Assembly (NCBI RefSeq): GCF_033958435.1
Contig: NC_134145.1
Span: 39,521,501 to 39,585,500, forward strand
DNA: 64,000 nt
From: Carettochelys insculpta
Taxonomy: Eukaryota > Chordata > Testudines > Carettochelyidae
Reading direction: 5' to 3'
In this document: positions 43,311-53,890 of the stretch, one piece after another
Numbering within the stretch: position 1 is the stretch's first letter
How the letters are laid out: every line of letters starts with the position of its first letter
Notes under the pieces: generated by a model
What the model was told of the DNA's origin: nothing
Seen by the model: only the letters and a program-made list of their open reading frames with translations
The model's database searches: none
Position numbers and translations under genes: made by a program

Positions 43311-45171
43311 TCATTCCGGGGGAGGGGTGGTGGGCCATGAACCCCGTTGGCCCCTGGAGCCCCTGCCCCTCCGGTTGTGGGGTCCCCAGCGGCAGGGGGA
43401 AGGTGCTGGTAGCACCGGCAAACATTGCTGGCGGGTGAGCCTGGTGGGGGCGGGGGGGCCGGGCTCAGTGGGGCTGGAGGGGGCAGGCTCAGTGGGGGCA
43501 GAGGGGGCAGGCTCGGTGGGGGTGGAGGGGACAGGACCAGCAGGGGGAGATGCCGGAGGAGCCAGGAGGTGGGCCACAGTGGCTGTGTGCTCCTGCACAG
43601 CATGGCCAATGCCCTCAAGGGTGTCCAGCAGTCTATCCCAGGCTGCCCTCCGCCACTCCATGTCAGCCTGGGTGAGCTGGAGGTGCTCCTTGGCTACCTC
43701 GGCCTGGTGCTGGGTGGCTGGGTTTTTCTTGACCCTCTGGGGGTCCCCCGACCATGGCCTCAACGGCACGCTGCCTGGGGTGGAGTCTGGACACCTCCGA
43801 TGGCTGTGGGTGGGATCTCCAGGACGAGGGATGGCATGGGGGTCTCCTGGCCCACAGATGGTGCGGCTGTGTGGAGAGGAGGAGAGCATGTCAGTAGTGT
43901 GCCCCGGATGGAGGGGACCTGGCTGTGGCCTCCCCGCCCGAGCCCACCCCAAGGGACACTGACCCCTCCAGGGAGCACTGACTGGCCCCCCTCGGGACCG
44001 GGCCTCCCAGCCTTGGTGTGATTCCAGGGGTCTCCCCCACAGATGGCCCTTCCTGGCCTGCGGTGCACTGCCCCGGGCACCATCTGGTACCAACTGGCCA
44101 CCACCCCTGTGCAGCTTATGGTGCTGTCCACTGGGGGCAGGTGCTGGGTGTTGCTGGTGTGGCACTGCAGAGTGCCACATCCCAAGTGGGGGGCTGGCCT
44201 GTGTGCGCCCCGGGATCACAGGTTCCACGTGTGGCACCTAGCCGTTGTGTCGCCCCCACCCTGTGGAGTAGGTGTGCGCCCCTCCCTGGACATACTGGAG
44301 GGTCCCTCGGTGACATCCAGAGATGTCCAGCCCTCGGTCGCCCAGCTGGAGGAGCAGGAGGGGATTGCTATGGTCAGCTCCCCCTCCTCACTGGACCAGT
44401 CACAGAATCAGAATCACAGAATCATAGGGCTGGAAGGGACCTCAGGAGGTCATCTAGTCCAGCCCCCTGCTTCAAGCAGGATCAACCCCTACTAAGTCAT
44501 CCCAGCCAGGACCTTGTCCAGTCGTGACTTAAAAATCTCAAGGGATGGAGAATCCACCACCTCGCTAGGCAACGCATTCCAATGCTTCACCACCTTCCTG
44601 GTGAAGAAGTTTTTCCCAATATCCAACCTACACCTTTCCCTCTTCAACTTCTGACCTTTACTCCTTGTTCTGCCATCTGACACCAGTCCGTGGTCCCCTT
44701 GCCCTCCTGGGTCCCCAGTCCAGGCTGCTTCTCCTCCTCCTCCGGCTGCAGCTCCTCCCTGGAGGTGTCCAGGAAAGCCACGGGGGGAGGTGAACTCTCC
44801 TGGGGCCCCAGTATGCTCTGTAGCTCCCTGTAGAAGGGGCAGGTCGCTGGTCCTGCCGCAGAGCATCCGGCCTGGTCCCTGGCCTGGGCATATTCCTGGT
44901 GCAGTTCTTTTACTTTGGAGCGTACCTGCTCTGTGGTACGCTCCAGGTAGCCCCTGGTGCGGAGGCCCATTGCCAGGTGGCCAAAGGCTGTGGCATTGAG
45001 CTGCTTCATGCCCATGTGGCGCAGCACCTCCTCGTCCCGCCAGAGGCCGAGGATGTCCCACAGCTCCTGCTCCGTCCAGGAGGAGCCCTTTTTTTTCTCC
45101 CCCTGGGAGCCTTGCGGGGTCTCAGAGGGGGGCTGTGAGGCTTGTGGGTGGGGGGGCTGGCTGCTTGCCAT
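43311..45171 (-). pseudogene. Harbinger Myb/SANT-like protein, element 3, disrupted by CR1
   Basis: Start MASSQPPHPQ at 45171. The SANT-like domain is intact: SSWTEQELWDILGLWRDEEV, NATAFGHLAMGLRTRGY, EQVRSKVKELHQEYAQAR and CPFYRELQSILGP (45080-44805). An acidic stretch (EELQPEEEEKQP) follows, then a CR1 3' end at 44681-44402 interrupts it. Beyond, in the part ending at 43311, are a Lys-rich patch, a helical segment QADMEWRRAAWDRLLDTLEG (~43675-43610) and a repeat of TEPAPS-type units before a stop. An intron probably lies between ~44250 and 43870. The same domain order as in elements 1 and 2 supports the call. Confidence 0.8.
44402..44681 (-). mobile_element. CR1 3' end inserted in Myb-like gene
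   Basis: 280 bp in minus orientation. Read + it starts ACAGAATCAGAATCACAGAATC and contains GGGCTGGAAGGGACCTCAGG and AACGCATTCCAATGCTTCAC, matching in reverse the CR1 tail at ~19430-19721. ACCAGTC stands on both sides (44395-44401, 44682-44688), a likely 7-bp target duplication. It carries the last codons of the CR1-encoded tail region as an accidental extension of the Myb frame. Confidence 0.88.
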
Positions 45172-45585
45172 GTGGCCGCTGGAGCGTCAGGCTGGATCAT
45201 GTGTGCAGGCTGCTCCTAGCACGCTCTCAGCTTCCTGGCATGGGTTTCCTGTGTGCGTGTGGCTTTAAGGCAGCCGAACTCAGGGACCACAGAGTCCCAC
45301 TGCTGCCGGCTACAGCGGCCCCGCGCTCCAGCTGATCGGTGCCATGGTAGACCTGTATTTTGAAAGAGCAGACTGTGGAGCGTCTACACATGTACTCTTT
45401 CAATTTATTATTTCAAAAGGGAGAGATCTTCCTGATACGGGATCAGGGTTCAGATTTCGAAGCCTGTGGCCCATTCTTTCGATTTTCTTTCGAAAGACGG
45501 GTTTACACGTGTGGACGCTCCTCCTGCTCTTTTGAAAAAGGGCCATTTATTTCAAAGTCTTTTTGCACATGTAGACACAGCTGGA

Positions 45586-46302
45586 ATGATACCATTTTTG
45601 CAGGTAACTGGTGGCTCCTGGTTGTCAAATCACTCCTTAGTATGAGATCAACAGGATCCACTGATGCTGAGAATTGGCCTGGCTCTGCAATCACCTGCGG
45701 GTGAGGGATCAAACCAAGGGTGAGCGTCAACAGGACCTCTAAAACTTTTCTCCAGAAATGATGTTAAGTTCTGGAGATTCACATACGTGCGGTTACAGTT
45801 CTTAATATGGATTTCTTCTTTTCCTTTGGAGCTGATGATCTTCCTGATGACTATTCTGGATGTTGGTCCACATTGCCATGTAAATACAACACTGCTGTGG
45901 CTGCCTCTATGACAGACAGCAGTCGAGCAGCAGGTGCTCAGCATTTGTATATACCAAGTGTGCCTCAATTCTGAGGTAAATTAGCAGTTCCACTTCTGGA
46001 GCCCATTTGAACAGGTTGTGTGTTGTCTGTCAGCTGCCCTTCTCACCAAAGTTCTCGGGTGCACATGAACTTCCCCCAGCAGCTGAAAAAGATGGAGATG
46101 AGCTGTCGTTTGGCAGGCACGAAATTGTGGACATTTAGTCTCCATATTTGATATATAATCAACAACTTATACAAGCATAAGATATAACAATAAACTATTT
46201 AAAATTACAAATCAAACCTGATGTCTGTGTGACACACAAAAACATATTAGAACAAAAAATTAGCATTAAATGCCATTTGTAGATAAAAACTGGTGATTGT
46301 TG
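45586..46302. other. No gene recognised
   Basis: Unique-looking sequence between Harbinger element 3 and an old CR1 tail; short frames only. Confidence 0.35.
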
Positions 46303-46585
46303 ATTCATAGGTTCTAAGGTGAAAAGGGACTCTTGTGATCATTTAGTCTGAAGTCTTATATAACACAATCCACAGGACTTCCAGGAATTAATTCATGTTT
46401 GAACTAGAGTATATCTTTTAGAAAAATTCCCTTTTTGATTAAAAAATTTTCAGTGAGAGAGAATCCATCACAGTCTTTATTAAGTTGTTCCAATTATTAA
46501 TTATCTTTGCTGTCAAAAAACTCCTGCCTCATTTCTAGCCTGCATTTCTTTCAACTTCCAGCCAATGGGTCTTGCCAATGATCTG
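46303..46585 (-). mobile_element. Old CR1-type 3' end
   Basis: Read + : GATTCATAGGTTCTAAGGTG, GTGATCATTTAGTCTGAAGTC (blocks), GAGAATCCATCACAG, TTGTTCCAATTATTAATTA and CAACTTCCAGCCAATGGG. This is the order of the widespread sauropsid CR1 3' UTR in antisense. The same subfamily in the other orientation is at 50817-51065. Decayed. Confidence 0.65.
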
Positions 46586-46795
46586 TAAGTGGGAAATTAT
46601 ATGAATTGTTTCAAAATGGTTTGGTGTAAGGAATTTTTTTCCCATTTAGCAGGATTTTCCATTAAACAAACTGATGTTAAATCATAGAGAACCCTAGGAC
46701 TGGAAGGGATGGGCTTCATTGTGTCTGTATTATTTGTCTTTTTCTAAGAACCCAATCCAAAATCTATTCCAGTGAACAAAAGTACTCTTGGAGCA

Positions 46796-46925
46796 GATTT
46801 TAAAGGGATTTAGATGCCTGAAGATGTAAATCGGTACCTAATTGGATTCTCAAAGGTGGGATTCTGAAAATCTAAATGGGTAGATGTCTAAATACTTTTT
46901 AAACTCTGTCCTAATTGACTCCATT
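46796..46925. mobile_element. Second copy of small palindromic MITE (decayed)
   Basis: GATTTTAAAGGGATTTAGATGCC at left and, on the other strand, AGTTTAAAAAGTATTTAGAC at right, as in 20572-20735. The inner part has lost symmetry. Confidence 0.45.
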
Positions 46926-47209
46926 GGACTTTGGCTCAGACCCTGAACCACAGAGCTTTTGGGATTGACAGGCTGACAGAGGCCTACTAATTTGTCTTTG
47001 AGTAGATAACCTAGTATTTCAACACCTCTCATTCCTACTCAGTCTTCTGTGGCTACTGGTATGCTTTATGCATTTTTTAGCCATGTAGTGGGTGACAGTC
47101 AGAAATAATGTAGATCAGAGTTTGTAAACTGAAAAAGAAAATAAACTTATTTTATAGGCAGCCTGAAATTAACTGCTTTTGAAAGAGGACTAAAGGATTC
47201 TGCCTGGGC

Positions 47210-47655
47210 TCAGTTAGGTTGTGTGAGAAGGAATTTGCAGCAAGGCATTCAGTGGACACTTTTCAAGCAGCTAGCAGACATTGATTTTACTGATGATGGT
47301 GCCCTCCTTTCACACCGACATGAAAGCATGGAAGGAAAGGTTATAACACTAAACAAAACTGCCACAATGACTGGAATGAGCATTAAGCAGGGAAAGACCA
47401 AGACAATGAGGATCAATGAGTCCAACAACACCACCATCACTTAGGGAGGGGATGACCTGCAAGATGTGGAGCAGTCACCTACTTGGGGAGTATTATGGAC
47501 GGAGATGGAGGAGCAGATAAGGATGACAAGGGTATCAGTGCCAGGATAGAGAAAGCAACAGCTGCATTCAAGACTTTCCATCACACACTGAGTTCATAAA
47601 TAATATCTATGAAGAAAAAACTTTGTATCTTTATCACAAACATAAAGAGTGTGCT
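47210..47655 (+). pseudogene. LINE reverse transcriptase fragment, left part
   Basis: LADIDFTDDGALLSH (motif C as TDD, ~47269-47313), NKTATMTGMSIKQGKTKTMRIN in blocks (~47352-47415), then TYLGSIM-like wording after a frame change and VLLYG at ~47650. It is a LINE lineage different from the one at 8090-13403. The 5' part is absent. It continues at 48640 after the Penelope element. Confidence 0.7.
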
Positions 47656-47656
47656 C

Positions 47657-48640
47657 TTATATGGGTAGTAACAGACAGATAGCTGTGTTAGTCTATATTC
47701 TATCAACGCAAAAAGGCAGTCCAGTAGCACTTTAAAGACTAACAAAATAATTTACTAGGTGAGCTTTCGTGGGACAGAGCCACTTCTTCAGGCCATAGCC
47801 AGACCAGAACAGACTCAATATCTAAGGCACAGAGAACCAAAGATTTTTATCAAGGTAGACAAATCAGAAAAAGTGTTATCAAGGTGGGCAAATCAGAAGA
47901 GCAGAGGGGTGGTAGGAGGGAAGGAAGACAAGAGTCAGATAAAGCAAAGTATGTAAAAGAGTCCTTATAATGGGCCAGGTAATTGTCGTCCTGGTTCAAA
48001 ACACGTGTTAATGTGTCAAATTTATATATCAATTTGACACAAATTGATATAAAAGAGAGTTCCGCACTTTCTGTCTGCAGGCAGTTGTTAAAGTTCCTTT
48101 TCAGTAAAACACAGACTTTCAGGTTATTAACAGAATGGCCCACTCCATTAAAGTGCTGGCTGACAGGCTTGTGAATTAAGAGTTTTCTAATGTCTGTTTT
48201 GTGTCCATTTATTCTTTGTCGAAGAGCGTTTACCATTTGTCCTATATACATAGTATGTGGGCACTGCTGGAACATGATGGCATATATGATGTTAGTTGAG
48301 GAACATGAAAATGTGCTGGTGATTCTGCAAGTAACGTGGTTAGGTCCAGTGATGGTAGTGACAGAATCAATATGTGGACAAGGTTGGCAATGGGGCTTGT
48401 TGCAAAGAAAAGTTCCAGGATTGGTATTTTTGTGGTATAGCCTGTGGTTGCTAGTGAGAATCCTCATAAAGTTGGGAGGTTGTCTCTAGGAGAGGACAGG
48501 CCTGTCACCTAGGGCCTTCTGGAGTGTGGCATCCTGATTAAGGATAGGTTTTAGGTCTTTAATGATGTGTTGCAGTGGTTTGAGTTGGGGCCTGTAGATA
48601 ATGACCAATGGTGTCCGTGCAACCTGGTGAACTAAAAAGT
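47657..48640 (-). mobile_element. Penelope-like element, 3' part
   Basis: About 980 bp in minus orientation: the end of the polyprotein with a GIY-YIG domain, then a 3' tail whose + strand reads AGCTGTGTTAGTCTATATTC, GCAGTCCAGTAGCACTTTAA and GAGCTTTCGTGGGACAGAGC. That tail gives the reference for the solo Penelope tails elsewhere in the window. It lies inside a LINE fragment (47210-49043); the exact duplication could not be settled by eye. Confidence 0.82.
47850..48467 (-). CDS. Penelope GIY-YIG endonuclease domain, partial
   Basis: Open for 205 codons. First comes the linker CNKPHCQPCPH, a cysteine-rich motif (CX4CX2C) seen before the nuclease in Penelope elements, then IIYAIMFQQCPHTMYIGQ (a GIY-YIG pair in the form IYAI...YIG), then the conserved arginine in LRQRINGHKTDI and SQHFNGVGHSVNNLKVCVL. 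The domain nicks DNA for insertion. The reverse transcriptase that should precede it is missing here, so it is a fragment. The frame then runs on without recognised domain to 47850, probably into 3' UTR. Confidence 0.82.
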   Translation of the reverse strand: MRILTSNHRLYHKNTNPGTFLCNKPHCQPCPHIDSVTTITGPNHVTCRITSTFSCSSTNIIYAIMFQQCPHTMYIGQMVNALRQRINGHKTDIRKLLIHKPVSQHFNGVGHSVNNLKVCVLLKRNFNNCLQTESAELSFISICVKLIYKFDTLTRVLNQDDNYLAHYKDSFTYFALSDSCLPSLLPPLCSSDLPTLITLFLICLP

Positions 48641-49043
48641 CTTCCAATCACAAGCTACAGACATTCATAAACAGAAGCATGAGGTACATCCTTCATGTCA
48701 AATGGCAAGACTTGGTCACAAATGAGGAGCTTTGGAACAGAGCAGGACAAGAATTAATTGACATTCAAATCAAGAGAAGAAAATGGGGATGGCTAGGCCA
48801 CACTCTCAGAAAAACAACATCCAGCATAGTCTATCTAGCTCTCAGATAAAACTCCCCCAAGGAAAACACAAAAGAGGAAGACCTTGGACAACATGGAGAA
48901 GATCTACTGATATTGAAGGACAAGAATTGGTGTACTCCTGGAGTTAGCTCAAAGTTTTGTCCTGAGACAGAGTGAAGTAGAGGAGACCTGTAGATGACCT
49001 GTGCTTTACTTGGAGTACAAGGGTTAAGTAGTAGTAGCAGTAG
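48640..49043 (+). pseudogene. LINE reverse transcriptase fragment, right part
   Basis: Continues the LINE of 47210-47655: HKLQTFINR-like wording at ~48650-48675, then across frames RREENGDG.ATLSEK (for RRRWRWIGHTLR) and PPKENTKEEDLGQHGEDL (for GKRKRGRPKNTWRRDL), with a GVQG-type tail. It ends in GTAGTAGTAGCAGTAG at 49028-49043, a short tandem tail typical of non-LTR elements without poly(A). Many frame changes. Confidence 0.62.
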
Positions 49044-49246
49044 GCCAGATACAGGTCACCTAGCTAGAACAGTAATAGGCTTATAACACCTGTGATTTAA
49101 AAGGATTCATTGTACATTCTACATGTGAGAAAATGTGGGGAAGTTATAAATATCCAAACCCAAAAGATTGAGTGAATCCTATTAGAAAAATATATTTTCT
49201 GTTGTTCACAGTCTTGGTCTTTCTGTTACCCTGTTAAAAACAGTAA

Positions 49247-49993
49247 GGCTAAGTCTTCACGTGCAGCCTACATAGAAGTAGCTTATTTCGAAATAGGCCA
49301 TTTCAATGAATAATGTCTACACGTTCTCCAGGGCTGGCAAAGTCGATGTTCAACATCGACGTTGCGCAGCACCACATCGAAATAGGCGCTGCAAGGGAAC
49401 GTCTACACGCCAAAGTAGCACACATCGAAATAAGGGTGCCAGGAACAGCTGCAGACAGGGTCACAGGGCGGACTCAACAGCAAGCCGCTCCCTTAAAGGG
49501 CCCCTCCCAGACACAGTTGCACTAAACAACACAAGATCCACAGAGCCGACAACTGGTTGCAGACCCTGTGCATGCAGCATGGATCCCCAGCTGCAGCAGC
49601 AGCAGCCAGAAGCCCTGGGCTAAGGGCTGCTGCACACGGTGACCATAGAGCCCAGCAGGGGCTGGAGAGAGAGCTTCTCTCAACCCCTCAGCTGATGGCC
49701 GCCATGGAGGACCCCGCTATTTCGATGTTGCGGGACGCGGATCGTCTACACGTGCCCTACTTCGACGTTCAACTTCGAAGTAGGGCGCTATTCCCATCCC
49801 CTCATGGGGTTAGCGGCTTTGACGTCTCGCCGCCTAACGTCGATTTCAACTTCGAAATAGCGCCCAGCACGTGTAGCTGTGACGGGCGCTATTTCGAAGT
49901 TACTGCCGCTACTTCGAAGTAGCGTGCACGTGTAGACGCAGCTCTAAAGTTAGTGCCGCTACTTCGAAGTAGCATGCACGTGTAGACACGGCT
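49247..49993. mobile_element. Harbinger MITE with a duplicated terminus
   Basis: 747 bp between TAA copies (49244-49246 and 49994-49996). It is the same family as 11304-12000 but inverted: the MDPQL transposase relic reads on the + strand at ~49580. The right end has two successive terminal units 50 bp apart: CTGCCGCTACTTCGAAGTAG...GTGTAGACGCAGCT (to 49943) and GTGCCGCTACTTCGAAGTAG...GTGTAGACACGGCT (to 49993). Confidence 0.88.
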
Positions 49994-49996
49994 TAA

Positions 49997-50816
49997 GTGG
50001 GTTGTAGCTGTGTGTTTTCATATAATTAATATTGAAGTTTGATGTGAAGGATTCTGTCAAGTTCAGCAGGATGTTTGCCCATCAGCGTTTGCTTTTGGCC
50101 CATTGAGGTGTTGTTGCATGTGACATTATCAGTAGCTCATTTATTGTCTCACTGCTCCTGTATGTAATTGTCAACTAGGAGATTATATGAGGGTGTTTAC
50201 AGAAATGAGGTGACTTGGGTTTCTCTGAGGATTCTGCCAATGACCTGTTCAGACCAATTTCAGTGTGATTGCAGCTCTGTTGTTTTGAACTGTTATGGAC
50301 CACTTGGTCTGAGAAGCCAGACTGTAATTGACAATGTTACCTCTCTGCTGGGATTTACTTATTTTTATTTGTAGACGAGTTGTCTGTGTTGGATGGTTTT
50401 AGGAGCAATTTTATGTCTCACATTTTTGCAAGAGGCTTTTTTCTATAGTTAATTATAGAATGATAATTGCCAATTAAGTGATAAGCCACAGTAGGGTTTG
50501 TATTCTTGGGCCATTGGTGCATGCCTTAAATAGGTTGTGTGGCATAAGGCCAAAAGCAAAGCAGTGCATCAGTGCTACTGTAAGTTCTCAACTTTAAAGG
50601 GCATATAAATAAATAATTGAAATAATTGAAAGTATTTGCGTGCGAGGTGGGAAAAGGTTTTATAGTATTTCTATCCAATATGGAAATCAGTTCATAGTAG
50701 AAATGTAAGGAAAATGGGAAGAGAAAGAATGATTCTGAAGTCTTCTCTTCTCTTGTTTTTTCCCCCTTCCTTCACTTGGACCCTTCCTCAGTCTCTCCAT
50801 GAGCAGAAAGTTTAAA
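49997..50816. other. No gene recognised
   Basis: AT-rich, short frames only, no recognised repeat. Confidence 0.35.
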
Positions 50817-51065
50817 GAAATGCAGACTAGAAATGAAGCAGGATATTTTTTCAACAGCAAGGGAAATTAATGTTTGGAACAACTTAATAAAGTTTGTGAT
50901 GGATTTTCTATCACTGAAAAATTTAATCAAGAAAGGATTTTTTCTAAAAGGTATACTCTCATTCAAACATGAATTAATTCCTGGAAGTCTGGTGGACTGT
51001 GTTATACAGGACTTCAACTAAATGATTACGATTGTCCCTTTTCACCTTAGAATCTATGGATCAAT
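50817..51065 (+). mobile_element. Old CR1-type 3' end
   Basis: GCAGACTAGAAATGAAGCAG, GTTTGGAACAACTTAATAAA, GGTGGACTGTGTTATACAGG and CACCTTAGAATCTATGGATC. This is the reverse of the 46303-46585 subfamily and ends in a CR1-like octamer-type terminus. A 60-codon frame inside is chance. Confidence 0.65.
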
Positions 51066-52679
51066 AATCCCCAGTTTTCATCTGTGTGCTTTACACTTCA
51101 GTAATGATTAATGCCACGTTCACTCTACTTTTGTTGCAGAAGAGGAAGTGCTGAGTAGTTGACAGATTTGGTTATAAAATGTCAGCAGTGAAAGTAGCTG
51201 GAAGGGTACCTTTATCCCCACAAGGCAGGCAGGATTGTATTGACATATTTTCAAACATGTCCTGCTCTGTCAGTTTCCTTATTCTGCCATTTGTTAGTTT
51301 GTTTTTCCTAAAACATATAATATCTTTCTCAGCCATCCGTGATGGTCAGCGTCCAATCTCTTAATGAACCACAGACATTGGCCAAATCTTGGCTCAATAC
51401 ATTAGCAGGCTCGGTACAATTGCATGTATAATCTTACTTTTAGTTTGATCAGATGTTCTTTTTCCTTCCAAAGTGGCATTTGCTTTCCCTGTGTGCACGA
51501 TCATTTTCTCTCAAGAAAATGCATGCGTTCTTTTTCTACTTTAGCGAATGTAAACTCTTAAGTACACTAAAATCAATACAAGCCCATCAGAGCAGACTAG
51601 ATAGTATCATTTCTATTATAAGGTTAACTCTTTATGCCTCAATTGTATTAGATAAATTCTTATCCTCTTTCTCATTGGACTGGAGAGGGAAAGTGTCAGC
51701 CTGATTTTTATTAAAATATCAAGTAACTTGATTTGGGATGCGAGTCTAATAGAAATTACCAAGAGAGATTAGGTCATTTTTAAAACTTTGCATCAAAAAG
51801 CCAAGGTTGCCTTTGCTCAGGTGGACTTTGAAATATCACAGTGTGTTGGAATTAATGGTGTCTAACCCAGTTTCACTGATTTTAACAAGTCTAGGGATTT
51901 CTCATCCTTCAGAAGAACAGTCAGATCAGCACCTGTTAGTTTAACTATGCAGCCCAAGCAATGTCAGAAGACTAACATTTCATCTATACTGAACAGCAAC
52001 ATCACAAACTCTCATTCTTTAGCGGTTTATGTTTCTCTTTTGCTGTAAAAATAATCTTTGGAGTTAAACTCATATAGCCCCAAATTTCTTATAAATACAA
52101 TTAATAGAAGAAGACTGATGGAAAAATATCTGATTGCGTAAACCCCTTCATGCTCATGATGGCCCTGATCCAAAGGCCTGTGAAATCAGAGGAAAAATGC
52201 AATTGATTTCAATGGATTTTTTATCAGTCCTACTGATAATACAAAAGTTTAGCTCTGAAAATATGTCTGAAAATCCACTCTCCCCATGCACTAGTGGTGG
52301 GCAAAAAACAGCCCATGAGCTGAATCTGGCCAGCCAAGCTTCCAGATAAGGCCCACAAGAGCTTCCATCAGGCTCCCTGACCTTCCTGTCTCCCACTCCA
52401 CTTCTCCAGCCATACTCAAAGCGGCTCTCTGAACATTGCCTGTCTTGGGGAAGGAGGGAAAAGGCTTTGTGTGCTGCCCCCACTCCCAGCAAAATTTTGC
52501 AGCTCCCAAAGGAGCAAAGTAAACACAATTTACTTTGTGTGTTGTAAAACTTATCTCATCTACAGTAAATGTATTTCCTTAATGTCAGGCCTTCACTTAT
52601 GTTTTGTTGCAGAGTGAGCAACAATGGGCTCCTTGACGGCCCTCGCACCCCCCGCCAGCTGTTAGACTGACACAGATCA
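51066..52679. other. No gene recognised
   Basis: AT-rich. At ~52160-52215 GGCCCTGATCCAAAGGCCTG...TTGATTTCAATGG recalls a common amniote palindromic repeat, tentative. No gene. Confidence 0.35.
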
Positions 52680-52689
52680 GAAGGCAAAA

Positions 52690-53028
52690 ATTACAGTGGG
52701 AAGGTATGTTCCTGGAACACAAGCGAGCTGCCCGCACAGCCAGGGTACAGTTAAATGCGTGGAGAAGGGGAGGGCAAATTTGAAGATGAGGTGAGTGCTC
52801 AGAGAGCATGAAGTCCAGACCCAGGAGCAGCTGTTGAAGCTCATGGTACAGCAAACAGAGCTCCTGAGGTGCCTGGTAGAGGAGCACAAAGGAGCATGCC
52901 TTTGTCACCATGTTCTGTACCCTCTTCCCCTCGGTACCCAGGATTTACAGGCCAGCACACATCATATAGGGGGCATCTCCTCAACAGCAACAGACATCAT
53001 GGACATGGCACTGTGTGGTGATTCATAA
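52690..53028 (+). pseudogene. Myb-like protein relic, C-terminal helix
   Basis: REHEVQTQEQLLKLMVQQTE and LLRCLVEEHKG (~52798-52893) form a leucine-rich helix like the C-terminal coiled coil of Harbinger Myb-like proteins. The DNA-binding part is not seen. Identification rests on its position and on the convergent transposase relic. Confidence 0.45.
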
Positions 53029-53159
53029 AGCTGTTTTCAAAGCCTCCCTGAGTAGCAGTGCCTCTGGCTGTGCTCTCCTTATTGCCCTCATTGAGTCAGG
53101 CTGCTCATAATTACTGGCTAGGTGATCTGCCTCAGCCCTCCAGCCTGGCACAAAAATTT

Positions 53160-53890
53160 ACCCCCTTACTCTCATATAGGTTGTAGGTCATGCAGCAGGC
53201 TGCCACTACAAAGGGAATGTTGCTTTCACTGAGGTCTAACTGAGACACCAGGCTCCTAAACCTGGCCTTTAAATGGCCAAGAGCACATTCTACTACATTC
53301 TGCACTTGTTTAGCTTGTAGTTGAATTGCTCATTACCGTGGTCCAGGCTGTCTGTGAATGTCTTCATGAGCCAAGGGAGAAAGGGCAAAGCTGGATCTCC
53401 CAGAATCACTGCTGACATCTTCATGTCTCCAATGGTAATTTTCTGTTCTGGGAAAAAGATCCATTCTGCAGCTTTCTGAACAGACCAGAGCTCTTAAAGC
53501 AGCATGCATCATACACCTTTCCCAACCATCCTTTACTGATGTCAGTGAAACGGCCCTTGGGATCCACCAATGCTATCAACACCATGGAGAAGTACCTCTC
53601 GCAGTTTATGTACTCTGTGGAATGGGGTCTGGTGCCATGACAGGGATGCGTGCATTCCATCTGTTGCCCCACCGCAGTTAGGGAACACCATCCTGGTAAA
53701 GCCATCTACTCTGCCCTGCATGTTTCCCAGAGTCATTACAACTCCTAGCAGAAGGGTGCTGATTGCCTTGGCTACCTGGGATCACAGCAGCCTTCACTGT
53801 AGATTTACTCACTCTGAATTGATCACCCACTGACTGGTAGCTGTTTGGCATTGAAAGCTTCCAAAGAGCTATTGCTACTCACTTCTGAAC
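53160..53890 (-). pseudogene. Harbinger transposase relic, very old
   Basis: Read leftward from ~53890: SVGDQF-like sequence, then GRVDGFTRMVFPNCGGATDGMH (in blocks; the first catalytic block, ALDGTH, has become ATDGMH), INCERYFSMVLIALVDPKGRFTDIS (blocks), KVYDACCFKSSGLFRKLQNG, and after frame changes NVVECALGHLKARFRSL and VVAACCM at ~53290-53190. The glutamate of VECALGHLKA is kept. Several stops and frame changes. Confidence 0.75.

Larger units (their letters stand above)
41291..45582. mobile_element. PIF/Harbinger element 3 (second subfamily, two genes)
   Basis: 4292 bp. Ends AGCTGCGTCTACACGTAAG and, on the other strand, AGCTGTGTCTACATGTGC; GGA lies on both outer sides (41288-41290, 45583-45585), extendable if the terminus is set differently. 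Transposase reads rightward (41632-43066) and the Myb-like gene leftward (45171-43311): convergent as in elements 1 and 2 but mirrored relative to the window. A CR1 tail is inserted at 44402-44681. Terminal regions use CTTTCGAAAG and TCTTTCGAAAGA words instead of TTCGAAATAGC. Confidence 0.88.
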
